A DNA stretch of 64,000 nt from Acanthacorydalis orientalis (GCA_034766995.1 CM068316.1:24397606-24461605), one strand, 5' to 3'; counted from the first letter of the stretch, positions 24,954-39,379 are shown. Notes: a model not told the origin generated them from the letters alone. Program-made: numbers and translations.

Positions 24954-25091
24954 ATTCAATCTTACTCTTTTCCTGTTTAATATTACTAAAAAATTACAAA
25001 CATAAGAATGGAAGACAATTTTATTGTTCGTTTTTAAATGAACGTTAGACTAATGTTTTAAAACCAGTTCTAATACTGTGGGTAAATTCAC

Positions 25092-25285
25092 TTTCACAAA
25101 GTAATTCTTTTTTCACCGCAAAAACTACACCAAATTTTCGATCAAAAATATTCAAAAAATTATTATTGATTTTCTGTTAACGCATATATAACGCCATTTT
25201 CTTCAGAGCAACAAATTATCGAAAAATCTTTTTTCGGTCATAGATTTTTTATCAGATTTTTCGGTTAATTGGCGTCTGAGAATGA
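25092..25285 (-). repeat. GGCATTGCTATC-core family copy
   Basis: On the minus strand it reads GCTCTGAAGAAAATGGCGTT, ATATGCGTTAACAG, then AATAATTTTTTGAATATTTT. It aligns closely with 44095-44190 over about 90 bases. Confidence 0.65.
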
Positions 25286-25566
25286 TTTATTAACTATTAA
25301 TTTATATAAAATCTATTATAATACACATTTTAAAATATAGTAATTTTGTATTAAAATTGTTTCACATTTCTATTAAATTTTCTCAGTTGAATTAGGCATT
25401 CATGAAATTGAAATAAATATAACATATAAATAATAATAATAAAAGTGAATAATACACGTTAACAAATTGAAAATATATTTTGCCCACAATAACCATATAT
25501 CTATGTCTATATTATTTACTATTCTACAATAAATTTTATTGAAAATATTACAAGGTTAGATATATG

Positions 25567-25580
25567 TATCTATCTATCTA

Positions 25581-25635
<55 letters not shown>

Positions 25636-25726
25636 GTGTATGTGTGTGTGTGTGTCGTTTTTATATTAAAAATGGAAAGAGTGTAATCTAAATATTAAAT
25701 AATTTTTGATTCATCTTGGTTTATGT

Positions 25727-25810
<84 letters not shown>

Positions 25811-25840
25811 TATATATAGATATATATATATATATATATT
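25567..25840. repeat. Compound microsatellite cluster (TATC, TA, TG, TAGA)
   Basis: (TATC)n at 25567-25583 runs into (TA)n and then (TG)n to about 25656. A second TA tract of about 110 bp with TAGA interruptions occupies 25729-25840. Confidence 0.94.
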
Positions 25841-26570
25841 AATATGTAAAATTATTTGGTTTGTTTTAAATAATAGATATTAGAACTGAAATTGAAATTA
25901 AATTAGCTTATTTGTCATGTTTATAATTTTTATTACTTATCGTCTAAAATAAATTCTATACTCATACATAAAAATTTCTTGTAAAAACATTTTAATAGTC
26001 TATATAAACTTTGCACTTGAAAGAAGTTGTCTTAATTGAACTATTCATGCATATTTGTATATACATATTATTGCAATTTTAAGTGCTTACATTATATTTA
26101 TTAAACGGCACTTATTTTTTCATATATTTTGCACCAAACATATTTCATAACTATATTATAATATATAACTAATTTAAAAAAGTCGATATTCAATAGTGTA
26201 ATTCAAATAAGAACTGTGTAATAGTCTAATTATTCATATATCAATTTCATTGGAAAAACAGTTATGTTGACGTTCAAATCTTTTAATTTGTTGACATTTA
26301 TTTTTATTTGTATAATTTCTTTTTATACAAGCTATATATAATTAGGCTAGATATAATTAGACATAATATTTGTTGCAAAATGTTTTATATAGTCAAAGAA
26401 CTATTTTTCATTCACTTGTATTATAAATCAATCTGATCACGATAATAAATGTCAACCAAATTATAATTACACTTTATGTTAATAATACATCATTATGAAC
26501 AAATTAATGATAAAAAAATATATCACTGTAATTATTATTGATAAAAATATACATAAGAACTAACACATAC

Positions 26571-26575
<5 letters not shown>

Positions 26576-26634
<59 letters not shown>

Positions 26635-26646
26635 ATATATATATAT
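26576..26646. repeat. (TA)n microsatellite
   Basis: Two TA runs separated by CATATACATA. Confidence 0.95.
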
Positions 26647-26902
26647 TGATTATAAATTACTTTTAAAAATAAAACAATTGGAAAATAATTTATCATTGAT
26701 TTTTTTGTAATATAAATATCAATTTGTACAATAGTTTAACTTGAATACTATAAATTAGGAAAAAAATGACGTCTTAGTTCTTTTTTGTTATCATTCATTT
26801 TAAATATTTATAACAATTACTTTACCTCTCGCAAGATCTAAATGAAATTATGTACATAAGAGTGATAAAAATAACAAGTAATTTTCTTTTAAAATAATAA
26901 AT

Positions 26903-27365
26903 GCAGTGTAGGATTTAGACAGGGGCAACATAGGCCACTGCCCAGGGCGGCAAATTTTGAGTGGCAGCAAATTTTGATGAGCTACAAATTTTGAAAAGCT
27001 GAACATTTTATTTTCGAACTTAATTTCGATTTACAGACAGCTCGAATATGAAATGAAAAATTACAAGAATTTTTGAAAGTGGTAACACGGAAAAGTTTTT
27101 TAATAGTGCATTTTTTCTTGAAAATATCATATATATTATATAGTTTATTTACTACAATCAATTTGCATTTTTCAAATAAATTAAATGAATGGAAAATCTT
27201 ACAAAATTTTCAGTGATCATGAAATTTTTTTCTGTACAAATTTTCTCAAAATTATCAAAAGTCACAAATTTTTCTTAATTCATTTGGACAAACTTTGGGG
27301 GGGAGGGGCGGCATTTAATTATTGGCTTAAGGGCGGCACCTACTGTAAATTCGGTTCTGGATAAA
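26903..27365. mobile_element. Degenerate DNA-transposon remnant, possibly hAT
   Basis: The two edges are unusually GC-rich for this window: CACTGCCCAGGGCGGCAAAT at left, and GGGGAGGGGCGGCATTTAA with GGGCGGCACCTACTG at right. They are roughly inverted, each with a CAG-like terminus (CAGGGGC at left, CAGTAGGTGCC on the complement at right). The interior is AT-rich with no open frame. The end type suggests hAT, but no clear 8-bp duplication was found. Confidence 0.4.
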
Positions 27366-27721
27366 TAGTAATGATTTGATTTTTATAATATATATATATA
27401 TATATAGCAATTATTTATGTAAAAATTCCGATGACATAATACTAGTCATTTACATTTTCAAAGGTTCAGTTTTTTAGATTATTCTACAAATTGCATTTCA
27501 TCCATTTATATAATTGATGATTGAATTATACACTAAATCCAAATAAAAATATAAAACATTTCCTTCTTTGTTCTTTTAATAATTCTTTATATATTAAAGA
27601 GCATATCAATTTATATAAAAAATATCAACATAGATTCATAATTAGAAACAATAAAAATAAATAATAACGATGTAAACATTTGTAACACTAATTTATTTTA
27701 CATTAAATGTTTAGTATTTGA

Positions 27722-27767
<46 letters not shown>

Positions 27768-28682
27768 GAATGTATGTGTCAAGTAAAAATATGTATATGT
27801 TGTATTTATATAAAATTACTACCACTTTTATAAAGTAAATTAATTCCATTTTTTGGGTAAATAGTTTGTTTTACGAAAACTATAGTTATCAAAAAAACAC
27901 ACAACTGTATATATTTTTTTATAAACATTTTTATATATACATAATCAAAATCTAAAACAAATTGTATTAATTTATCATATGAAATTTGTGTACTTGACAT
28001 TATGAAACATAAAGTCGAAAGAAATATTGAATTATTTTAAAAAATATATTATGTGCTGTTTAATTGGAACACCAGTTGTAAATTTTTTCTGATGCTATTT
28101 TGAAACGCCTTTATATTATTTAATTTATTGTCTTTTATAAAAGATAAATTACAGTTTAAGAAATTAACTTTTTCTAGTAAATAATTATGTAATATATAAA
28201 AAAATGTATTGGAAAAAATTTTACTAATGTTAATATATAAATATAATGCACATAATATGAATGATTCATTTTTACTATTTATTTCACTCTCCGTCCTTCT
28301 CGTGTATAAATTTTATGTATTTTATGTACATAACAATTAAATAAGACATATTTAAATGTTTGTTTAAAATTATTTTTATTGTCGTCTCTAAAAAGAAAAT
28401 TATAACTATTTTAACTTCTACTATAAAAAGTGTTACTTGAACTTTCAACTATTTTATTCTATTACTCAAAATTATTTTTAATAAGCCAATCACATTTAAT
28501 TTATACTAGAAATGTAATTAAGTTGTACTTTTTAAATCTAATCGAAATGCAGAATTGCTTAATTGTTTGATATTAATAATAATTTTAAATATAAATCAGT
28601 CTTTTGAGGAGAATTAGAGTGTCACAATAGTAATACTATGAAAATACACTCGATTGCATATGCATATGTAATAAATAAATTA

Positions 28683-28740
<58 letters not shown>

Positions 28741-30990
28741 AATATATCACCTCAATTACCATATTGAAAAGACATTAAATCCAAAAAAAAATAATTAAAA
28801 TAAACCATATACATAAAAATTACTTCAGTTTTTGACATACAGTTAATATACTTGTTATTTTTATAATTAAAGATTGAATTTATTATATTGAAAAAAAAAC
28901 TATTTATTCGTTAAAATAAGTGATTTTGTAACGTTGAAATTTTGATAATGTAATTTAAATTTTCTTTACTTTTTGTGTGTTTTATGAAAAATGAAATGTT
29001 CTTCATTGTTTGAAATATTTATTATATTATAGTGTTGTAATATTTTAATCAACTATATCATATTTTTTTAAATATGAACATTTAAGATACAAATAGAACA
29101 AATATTAAAATAAATACAATAATTTTAATTATATAGAATAAAAATTGCATACTGTTATTAATAATTGAGGTGATCATTTGAAAAGTAAATATAAGTGTAT
29201 TGTTTTCAATATAGTTTATGAAAAATTTATAAATGTTCAAATAATTTAAATTAATGATGGTTTTATTTATAATGTTTTTATAAAATAACTTTCTACATGA
29301 CATGTAGATATATCAAGAACATAAAAACTATAAATGTTGTTTTAAAAATAATTCATTCATATATTGCTTTTTACTCAGTATTAAAACAGTTGCATACATA
29401 AAAAACTTTGTTCAAAGCTTTAAAAAGCTGTACTATAAAAATCATTTTTCGTTATTTTTTTATAAATGTGCATGATGCAATGATTCTGTTATTTATAAAT
29501 TGTAATATTTGCAAAAGAATATGCAGAACACAGCAAATACATGGAAATGTATAATGTGGAATTAATTACATAGAATATATTACTTTTTTTAGAAATAATT
29601 TTATAACATTGTATACATGAATTGAATGGTGATATAGATTTGTGATAGTTTAATATAACAAGTATAAATGTATTAATATCAACATTAAATTGGCTTTTAA
29701 TGTCAATTAAAAATTAAACGAAATATATTCTTAATAATAACATATGCCATGCCTGCGACAAAAACGTGAATTGAAAAAAATTCACTATTTTTAATGCTTA
29801 CATTCATAATACTAAAAAGTTGATGACTTTCTCTTCTATAAAAATATATCATTGTAATAATAGTAATTGTAAAAATAGTATTTTTTGTATCGAAGGCTAT
29901 CTGAAATCAGTTTAAATTTAATTTGAAAACCAATTCAAGGCACTAAAAACCAATTCGCATAATATCTCATTTAAAAACTGCGATAGATACTAGGTTTTTC
30001 TTTATAAATTGTATTATTTGATTGAAGATTTAAAAACATCAAATTTAATTGCAAAAATTAAATAAACAAGGCATTCAATACAAAAAATATACTAAGTATA
30101 GAAAAATATTCATTAAATATGCTTAAAAATAATTTTGCATTTTCTTCAAAAAATTAAAATCTGCTCAATATGATGCACTACTTTGTGAGTAAAAATATTC
30201 AGTAAACATCTTTTTTCCAAGCATTACAGGGCATGGTAAATATATGTTTAATAAAAAATATACCACTGTATAAATTATCCATGTTAGTGCTGTAAGATTG
30301 AGTATCATGTCATTTTTTAACAAATAAATACACGGGTGTATAAATATAAAACGAAACAGAGTAGTTATTAAAATTTATTTTATAATTCAAATATAAATAA
30401 CGATTTGAGTTTGTATAACAAAACTGAAGTTGTTTCATCAGTGCAGTGACCATATTATGTACAAAGTAATTATTTTACATAACTTCTGAAAATATATAAT
30501 TCCATATTTTTTGTCTTCAGTATATAATATTATTTTATAAAAAGACATATTTTATGTTTTATTAATTACTATATTCTTATAAGTAAACATATAAATACAA
30601 TTATAAATCCAATCTATTGGTAGTTCTCTTTCGTAAAAATGGCATGATTTAACTCAAAAAAATTAAATTCTAACTAATAGAGATACTTGTAATGACCAAA
30701 AACGGTGTTATTTTCTACAAAATTAAGTACTTTTTTAATCAATAAATTAAGTACATAATGTAGATTTCACGCATTTTTGTATTACTCTTGTGAAATTGTT
30801 TCAGCTATGTATATTAATAAATAAAATATAAAAAATACACTTGCTAAAATGAATTCAAGAATATTTAATTGTTAATATGTAAGAAAAAATTGCATGTTTA
30901 TCATATTTTTAGGTATGTATATAATATAAATTGTGAAATGGGAATTATTAAAAAAATTAGCCTTTAATCAAATTCAATAAATAATATACA

Positions 30991-32040
30991 GTCGAGTCTG
31001 TTTCTATGGGTATCTTTTTTATATTGTTTTGAAGTTATGCGGTGCATATTTCATGCAAATTCGGGGTTTTCCGTTATATATACATATATGAGCCTCACGT
31101 TTAAAATTGTTTAAAACTAAATAATTATATTTTTTTAATTTAAAATTTTCTATTTTGGACTGTTTAATCATGTTGTATCTGCTGTCGATGAAATAAAACC
31201 ACAAACTTTAAATGCCTGCTGGAAAGCAACTTGGCCTGGATATGTTGCAAACAGTGCTGCCATTCAAACATCGATATTAACATCTGAAACCATTACTTTG
31301 GTATATGAAATTGGTGGAAATGGTTTTGATGCCTTTAGCTAGAATAATGTTGACGAATTGCTTGTACATCATACCTTAAGTGACGATGATTTTATTGGTG
31401 ACATTTTAGACATTGTCAAAGATTCAAAAAACGATAGTGAAGTGGAAGAAAACCCTATCTCTCTCACTGCAAATATAATTCGAGAAGGTCTTCAACTTGC
31501 AATAATTTGAAAACTCATTTTCTTGTTCAGGGCACATATTCTGAACGAGCCTTCAAATTCCAACGTGAGCTGAAGAATTATATGTCTGGATATCGTGAAC
31601 TGCATAAAAAATTAGTAAAATCATCATCGCAAAGTTTAATCACTGATTACATCGTCAAAGGAAAAAATCTACACAAAACATTGGTCAGATAATGACGATA
31701 ATTCTGATGAAAAAATGTAAGAATAATTGTTACTTTTCAATAAAATTAAATGAAGAAAGTTTTAAAACGAACTTATTGTAAGTTTTATAGCAATTCAGAT
31801 TTTCGAAGATATTTATATGCATTTTTATTTTTTTGAATTTTCATAAACTTTTTTATACGTTTTTGGGTGTATTTTAACTCATTGCTTTGGTTTTATGCGG
31901 TTTTAAAAAATTGTGGAACGTATACCTAGTTTATCAACGTAAGTTGTCTTTTACGAGTATGTGCGATTTTTTTGTGTATGGTTTTCTGTGGAACGTATAA
32001 AAAGAGAGTATCTACCACATAAAAAGAGACTTATTTTGTA
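30991..32040 (+). mobile_element. Tigger/pogo-type transposon remnant
   Basis: The left end, CAGTCGAGTCTGTTTCTATG after TA, is of the type known for Tigger elements. The right end near 32040 reads as a diverged complement (AAGTCTCTTTTTATG on the minus strand). From about 31190 to 31690 the + strand encodes the C-terminal part of a CENP-B/Tigger-like transposase. WKATWPGYV comes first, then an acidic stretch with GGNGFDAF and NNVDELLVHHTLSDDDF. After two stops come SERAFKFQRELKNYMSGYREL and ending SSSQSLITDYIVKG, comparable to the usual SQxxITDFF. The helix-turn-helix and most of the DDE domain are missing, and stops break the frame. Confidence 0.8.
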
Positions 32041-32169
32041 AGGATTAAGTCTAAACGCTCACAAGCATATCTTTCTAGTTGTGATGTACTCCGTTGCTCT
32101 AATTTCTATTTAATTAAAAGAACGACCACTCACGTTTCTGCAGCGCTATTGAATTGTTTTTGATGCTCT

Positions 32170-32283
32170 GCAGCAGTATTGCAAACAATCCCTAATAAGC
32201 AATTGCACGGCAATTTGAAATACTGCAACAGTAATTGTTTTGTATATATGACCTACATGGACATTGTTTTACAATACTGCTCT
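32170..32283. repeat. Imperfect inverted repeat (GCAGTATTG arms)
   Basis: GCAGCAGTATTGCAAACAA at 32170 is answered by TTGTTTTACAATACTGC near 32283. A third partial copy, AATACTGCAACAG, lies between them. It could be a small MITE that starts nearer 32080. No coding is seen, nor in the AT-rich stretch that follows to 33060. Confidence 0.45.
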
Positions 32284-33059
32284 TGTTGGCTGCACTAGTA
32301 GAATTTATTATATTTTCTGGAAAGAAATTACATACTGTCTCAAGATTTCTACAGTAAAATGAAACCATCTTTTGATAGTAAAATATTTATCATTAATATT
32401 GAAAAATGGCCTGCTATTTAGAGTAGTTGCAAAAAATAAGCGTTAAAATTGAAAAAAAAAGATTGAAGAGAGATATCCAAATTTTTTTTAATAAACAGTT
32501 TTCGATTTTCTTTTAACAAAAACAGAAGTGTGAGACTTCTTTTTTAAATTTCATATTCAATGATATTGATAAAAATACATACAAATCATAAAGAAAACGT
32601 TGAAAAAATCACTCGTGAATAGTTAGCCATAACAATTATTGCAGCACCGCAAAAATACACTCATGAACGCCTGGCCTTAATATTTGCATAATATTACATA
32701 GAGTGTATTAACTCTTTAAAGCCGGGTATGGATCTAGGAATACATTTATGTTTTTCAAAGAAACTATGGTCTCAGAGCGCTATCTTTTGGATAATATATT
32801 TAAATGTCACTATTTTCTTTCTAAAAAGATTAAATTTATAATTCTTTCTTTTATGAGAAATAAATTACAGTCGTCTAAAAATCAGAAAAAATTGCGGTTT
32901 TTTCATTTTAAACCCTATAAAAATTGTCAACTTGAGAATTGGGTTGAATAATATTTTTTTTTCAAAAGTTCATCATTGAAAAAAAGCGTATAAAAAATTT
33001 TGAGATTGATAAGATAGCTTTTTCCTGTCAAAAAAAAATACGAGAAAAACAATCAAATG

Positions 33060-33420
33060 GTAGGAAAAACTTTCTTCCATATTCTCGTTCTTACAATCTA
33101 CAACGCATACGTCATTTACTACTGTGTGAATCGTAACAGAATGAGTCTTACTGACTACAAACTTAAGTTGACTTCACATATTGTTCAAAAAATTGCCCTC
33201 ACGAACCTGCATGTTGATCACTTAGGCCATGGTTAAGAACACACTCTTCTCTTACACTCCATCACTGTACAGATAATCAAGTTATAACCTTGAAAATTTT
33301 ACAGATATTCCATTCTTGCGCATGCGCAAATATGTTAATTCGAGACTATTTAGCACAATCATTGTAGGTTGCCTAACGAAACCGTCGTTATCCTCGATAA
33401 CGATTTCAACATCGCCAATC
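33060..33420. promoter_or_regulatory. Higher-complexity island with NRF-1-type palindrome
   Basis: This stretch is less AT-rich than its surroundings and contains no repeat I recognise. At 33317-33328 lies TGCGCATGCGCA, a perfect match to the palindromic site bound by NRF-1 in vertebrates and by its insect relative Erect wing, typically near transcription start sites. At 33385-33403 lies TCGTTATCCTCGATAACGA, an inverted pair of GATA-type sites. No exon could be placed on either side, so a promoter or enhancer role is inferred only. Confidence 0.4.
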
Positions 33421-34067
33421 TAATCTTAACAAAAAAAAAAATCTTCTCAACTTCAATGTATATTCCGATCAATATTGATGTTTTAATACAGTAATTGGTA
33501 AAATTTGTACAGCCTCTGCGATAATTTTAACATGTAAAACATCGAAAATCTATGAACCTGAATCAATCACAGTGTACGATAAGAAATCAGTGTTTTAAAT
33601 GTTTTCTATCTTTCTACAAAACATACGAGCTATTTTATTCATTTATACATGTTGTCAGATCATATTCAAATAATTCTAGCAATTCAATTACTGTAATTCT
33701 TTATCATAAAATTTAAAATTTAGACGTTATAACATTTTATTTACGTTTATATAAGTAAGCATTTAAATATAAGCATACAACCCAAGGTGTTACAACTAAT
33801 ACCTGTGATCAGACGCTGATAATCTCAAATATTGACACATCCTAAAATCCCAAATAATTAACTACAATGTTTCTAATTTTCATACGTAGAAAAGTATTTT
33901 TATATTTATCAATTATCTAGATTCTTTCAAAAGTCTTCATTATATCTAAAAACATTAAGCAATGTACTTCATATTTGAAAATATAATGAAGACAGGAAAT
34001 AAAAAAGTATATTAATTTCTCGACTATAATAGTAATAACACATCTTACAGCAAGTAAATATAAAATA

Positions 34068-34070
<3 letters not shown>

Positions 34071-34127
<57 letters not shown>

Positions 34128-34153
34128 AATATATATAGAGAGAGAGAGAGAGA
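34071..34153. repeat. (TA)n then (GA)n microsatellite
   Basis: A TA tract of about 65 bp is followed by (GA)n, and directly by the GC-rich dispersed repeat at 34154. Confidence 0.93.
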
Positions 34154-34250
34154 TCTCGCCTCCTTTTCGCTGCGCTCATCAACCTCCGGGTTCGCTGCAC
34201 TCGCCCACTTGTCAATTATAAATATGTTCATGTAACCGAATAAAACTATT
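34154..34250 (+). repeat. Dispersed repeat with CGCTGCGCTC motif, copy 1
   Basis: A GC-rich segment with CGCTGCGCTCATCAACC, CCGGGTTCGCTGCACTCGCC, then AATTATAAATATG and CATGTAACCGAATAAAA. An inverted copy lies at 56045-56140. The last part, CATGTAACCGAATRAAA, is the best-conserved block and could be a 3' end with polyadenylation signal. The family is not one I can name. Confidence 0.7.
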
Positions 34251-34304
34251 GTTCATATTTGGGTATAATGGAAACCTCGTTCCAAATATATGTCGACGTT
34301 ATGG

Positions 34305-34344
<40 letters not shown>

Positions 34345-34423
34345 TATATCTATATAAACATTCTGGGAGATAGATTATTTTTTGCAACATGTTTTATAGA
34401 GTTCTTGTTGATAACTTTGATTA

Positions 34424-34482
<59 letters not shown>

Positions 34483-34818
34483 ATGTGTGTGTATTTATGG
34501 CTCGGTTGATGTATGTATGTAAATATAATTAGTATGGCGACCAAAACAAAAAGTATAACAACATCATTTTCACATTCCTTTTAATTTATTTTCAAACTAT
34601 GTACATCCGTTAATTTCAAGCTAAGATACACTAAATTTCGCGAACGTATTGAAGAATTGAGCACACGACTCTACTTTTAGTTGAAAATATAACTTTATTA
34701 AAAAAAGATATATATATTTTTCTTAAAGATTTAATTCATAAATAATTTTGTAATGTATTCTATAACATAATAATATTTATCCACTTACACTATTCAGACC
34801 GCTATAACATTGGAACTA

Positions 34819-34886
<68 letters not shown>

Positions 34887-35180
34887 AACTAGATACAAAC
34901 ACCTAAATATGAACTTTCAGACAAATGTTAAAGCATAATGATAGGTCCTCGCACATTTTTCATATAACACGCCATTGGAACATCTTAACGCCACACACAT
35001 TTCAGTTTAGTGAATTATAAACACAGAGCACGTAAAATAAACATGTTTCATGAAATTAACCATATGGATTATTTGAATACGACTTGATAATATGGCTAGC
35101 TAAACCAGAGATTATTTAAAAGTTGATGCATGTTTATTATATTATTTTAGTTCGTTACAAAATTTTATAGCATATTTGTA

Positions 35181-35232
<52 letters not shown>

Positions 35233-36092
35233 ATTATAAAAGAAATTGTATTATAAGTGTAATTATCTTTATATAATTTATACAAGAAGAAAATAATATT
35301 ACTATAACTATATGCTGTAAGTGTATGAAACATTTACTTATAAAGGTACAAAACAAACGCGTTTTTAAAAGAATGTTTATTTATCAAAAAGACTAATTTA
35401 ATATTTGATTTTTTTTATATGTATCCCTATTTAATTTCATATATTAAATCATTGTATATAATTGAATGATACTGTTGTAGGGAGAACATTTATAAATTAA
35501 AAGGGTTAAGTAACAAATAAATTTGTAATAAATAAAGCTGATTGTTTTTTACTTTAAATAAATGCAATACGTGCGTTCTTCAAACTAAATTTTTCTCGCC
35601 ATAAAAATAATTCACTTAGATAGTCTTTGTCTATTTAAACCATACTACAAAATATTTCAAACTGTCCTCAAAATTATATATTAAGACACATTCAGATTAA
35701 TTCTACATTATACATTAAGTCAAGTACACTCTCAGGTAACAAATAAAATATCTAGACACAATAACTACAGATACAATGATTCTCCACTTGCCTATTTATT
35801 AAAAAATAAGGATTCTTTACTATATAATAGTATAAGACCATAAATTAAACGCACGTACAGATTTTCCTTCTTTCTTTAATTATTTGCAAGTAAAAAAAAA
35901 ACTCTAATATGTTACGAACAAAAAAATAAATTTGATATGAGATAAAATACAGTTTTTTTTATAATAGTGCTTTTAGTCATATTTGTGAACAACACAAAAT
36001 AAGTACAAAAAATCAAAAAATATTGTATGTTGGTACTATTAATATCTCAATTTTTTTAAATTATATACAGATTTATGGAGTAATATCTTCTT

Positions 36093-36134
<42 letters not shown>
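34251..36134. other. Gene-free AT-rich stretch with microsatellites
   Basis: TA tracts at 34305-34341, 34421-34480 (running into TG), 34819-34884, 35181-35231 and 36098-36134 are the only structure seen. Confidence 0.6.
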
Positions 36135-36137
<3 letters not shown>

Positions 36138-36333
36138 TGATTCTATTTAGACTTCCACATGAAAATATTAAAAAACACAAAAATTAAAAAAAGCTTATTA
36201 TTATTATTTAGTATTTTATTTCAATTATATTTAAGTATCGAACTGAATTAAAATACCAACTAAAAAATACCATATTTTTTTTAATTTTTTCGTTTTTTAA
36301 TACTTTCAAGTGGAAATCTAAATTGAATCATCT
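36135..36333. mobile_element. Palindromic MITE, copy 3 (about 199 bp)
   Basis: It has the same inverted structure as copy 1: GTATGATTCTATTTAGAC with CCACATGAAAATATT at left, and ACTTTCAAGTGG with AAATTGAATCATC at right. TA tracts flank both sides (36098-36134 and 36334-36345). Confidence 0.85.
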
Positions 36334-37127
36334 TATATATATATAATCGTGTGTGTGTATGTGGGTGTGTATATGTGTACAAGCACGTTTGCGGCACAAT
36401 TATACTGCTATTAAATGTATCCTATTTACTATATTGAAAAAATAAACTATAATTAGAATTTTTTAATTTTTTTTTTGACACGAATTTATTAAAAAATTAT
36501 TAATATTGTTAATTTACTCATCTAAAATCAATCTCTGTTGATAGTTTAATTGCACAAATAAGGCGTAAGACAATCATTTCGCAAATAAATTTATAATTGG
36601 CCAAGAAAAAAAATTGTTCCATTAACAATTCAGTAGAATTGTTAAAATGCATCATAATTCTAATGTTCATTTTGAGATAAAAGTGCTAGTTATTTACAAT
36701 AATAATTAAATCATTAAATTAAAAAAATACTAAATTACTAAAAAAAAATAATTATATAATTTTGTGTTTCTTTTTATTTTTTTAAAGTTGCAGTAATTTT
36801 ATTAAATACCATTTGTAAAAAAGTAAAGATATATTGATGTCAATTAGATAACTATTTTACACTATAATATAGTTTAACTACATAATAACAATATAATAAT
36901 TATTAAACTATATAACAATTACATGGTTCAGAAGAAATAATCTGGATGTTGACAATTGTCTAAATATCAAATTATTCACCAATTACTTTGTCAGGCAACA
37001 CATGGCTTTATTTAGTAGCGGTAGTATAGTATATTTATTCAATACGTCATTCGTAGTTACATTTTACAAACTATATATTTACACTGGATGTACCCTGTTG
37101 AAGCCTGTTCTATACGAAAATCAAATA

Positions 37128-38391
37128 GAAGGGTCGTTCGATAAGTTTGATAAATTTCTATGAGATGGCGCCACTATTCATTTGGTAACGTCACAGCTAT
37201 CAATGCCAGTTTTCAAACTAGCACAGGCGAAATTTCAGCCAGGAGTGGCGTTGTTCACGTTATACAGACGTTTAAAGCGACCATTGTAATAGTTACCGAA
37301 ACATTGGAAAAAAATGTGTCCCGTGCACTGATAAAATATTTTTATTTGAAAAAGTGGACAACCGCCCAAACAAAAATGGAGTTGAATGAAGTTTATGGGG
37401 ATTCGGCACCTGAAGATTGTTTATTTCTGAATAAATGAGTCTAAACGTGGCCAAACATGTACTGAAAATGAAGCGTGCTCTGAAACGCCCAGTTGAGGTC
37501 ATAACGACACATATCGTTGAAATAATCCATAGTATCGTTATGGAAGACCGTCGAGTGAAAATGTGAAAGATTTCTGAGACTGTAGGCATCTCAATTGGAC
37601 GAGTGCACAATATTCTGCAAGAAAAATTGCTCATGAAAAAGCTGTGCGCGCGACGAATACCGCGATACTGTCGACCAAAAATGCACACAAAAAAACATTT
37701 AAACCCAGTGTTTGGCGATGTATAATCGTAATCCACAGGATTTTTCATCGATTCGTCACCGTGGATGAAATATGAAACCACCACTATACACTTGAATCAC
37801 AGCAACAGTCAAAATAATGAATAACGACTAGTAAAAATACCTCGAAGAAAATGAAGACCATTTAGTTAGCTGGGAAGGTGATAGCCACTGTTTTTTAGAT
37901 TCCCAAAGAATCATCCAGATCAACTACTTAACGAAGGGAAAAACGATAAAGAAGCCTATTATGGAACATTATTGGACCGTTTGAAAAAAGAGTTGAAACA
38001 ACGGCCAAGATTGGTGTACAGAAAAGTGCTCTTTCATCAAGACAAAGCGCCGTCTCACAAATCGACTGTTGCAATAGTAAAATTCTACGAATTAGACTTC
38101 GAATTGATTCATCATCTACCCTATTATCCAGACTTAGCCCGTGCGACTTCTTCGTCTTCCCAAACTTGAAAATTTAACTCGGTGGGAAGAAATTCTTGTC
38201 GAATGAGTATGTCACTGTCATCGTCAATGCATATATTGCAGACACTGGGAAAAGATTCTTTTCCAACAGGATAAAAAAAATGTAAATTCGCTAGACCAAG
38301 TATATAGCTCTCAATGGAGACTATGTTAAGAAATAAAATCGATTTTTTCCAAAAAACGGTGTTTAACTTGCTTTTTTATCATATTTATCAA
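37128..38391 (+). pseudogene. Near full-length mariner, D34D family A, inactive
   Basis: The left end carries GGGTCGTTCGATAAG after TA. The right end keeps TTTATCATATTTATCAA but has lost the outermost bases. The + strand encodes a transposase in pieces. From about 37308 come an N-terminal helix-turn-helix (IKYFYLKKWTTAQTKMELNE), then a second recognition helix (ISETVGISIGRVHNILQEKL), a degraded RFVTVDE block with the first Asp, and LLDRLKKELKQRPRLVYRKV. LFHQDKAPSHKST follows with the second Asp, then YYPDLARA where the third Asp motif PDLAPSDFF is broken. At least four stops or frameshifts are present. The region between this element and 36350 holds nothing else. Confidence 0.88.
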
Positions 38392-39379
38392 TTATTTTCC
38401 TATGAACCAAATATTTAACCAACTTCTTCGAGAAATTAGAAATTAGTTATTTAGAAATGTGTCAGTATATTTAAATGGTGATTGTCACCAATATGATGCA
38501 TTTTGGAGATATTTTATTACTAAAAACCGAATATGTATAAATCATATTGAAATAAAAAGTAAAATTTAAGTAAATAAAGTGGAACTTATATTTTTGGAAT
38601 TCTTAATTTGGAGCGATACTGTAAAAATATGTGAAGTTTGATGCTAAAGAGTGTACTTGTTACTGGGAAATACTGCCGAATAAACGGCACCTATTAATTC
38701 ATCGCACTGGTTTAGAAATATTTTTTTTAATTGTTAGAATAGTCCGCCAAGTAATGTTTAAATCATTTATACTAACCATTCCATATTTCATATCTTGCTC
38801 CTTCAACCAACCAAAATATTGATCCATTCGAAGATAATTTCAGAAATTATTATTTCATCGCAGACCAATTATTGAAGGGAGCAGTCGTTGTATGGTAGGT
38901 TGCTAAATTGGATAGTGTTTTATTCAACATTATCCGTTGATTGAATGAAGTAAATATATTGATAAGCAGAGAGACCAAAATATACTAAGGTATTAATTTT
39001 TGAAAATAGGCTGTAAATACTACATTTTTTCTGTCGCTTGCTTACGCCATTTTTTGCCAGTAAACAATAAAATATTAATAATAAATATATAATAATAGTA
39101 GGTATATTTATTCATATTATTATTTGCTTTATAATGGTTTTAAAATATATTAAACAGATTTTTTAATTGAAAAAAATACATCTCTATAATAGAAGATTTC
39201 TATCATCGATTAAAAATGAGTTTACAGTAATATCTAAACAAAACCCGTTATTCTTTCTTTAAAAAATCATAAATATCTTCAATAAATAACACAAAAGTAA
39301 ACCGTTAAGACAATCCTTTTACAGTACAATTCGTTCTTTCAAAATATTTTATCGCTTATTCTTATTTTTGTGTAATTGT

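Noticed and set aside
26903..27365. CpG-island promoter at the GC-rich patches
   Set aside because: The GC-rich parts form two roughly inverted edges around an AT-rich core, which fits a transposon remnant better.
37293..37784. 163-codon minus-strand frame
   Set aside because: It is antisense to the mariner family A transposase, whose known motifs are on the + strand.
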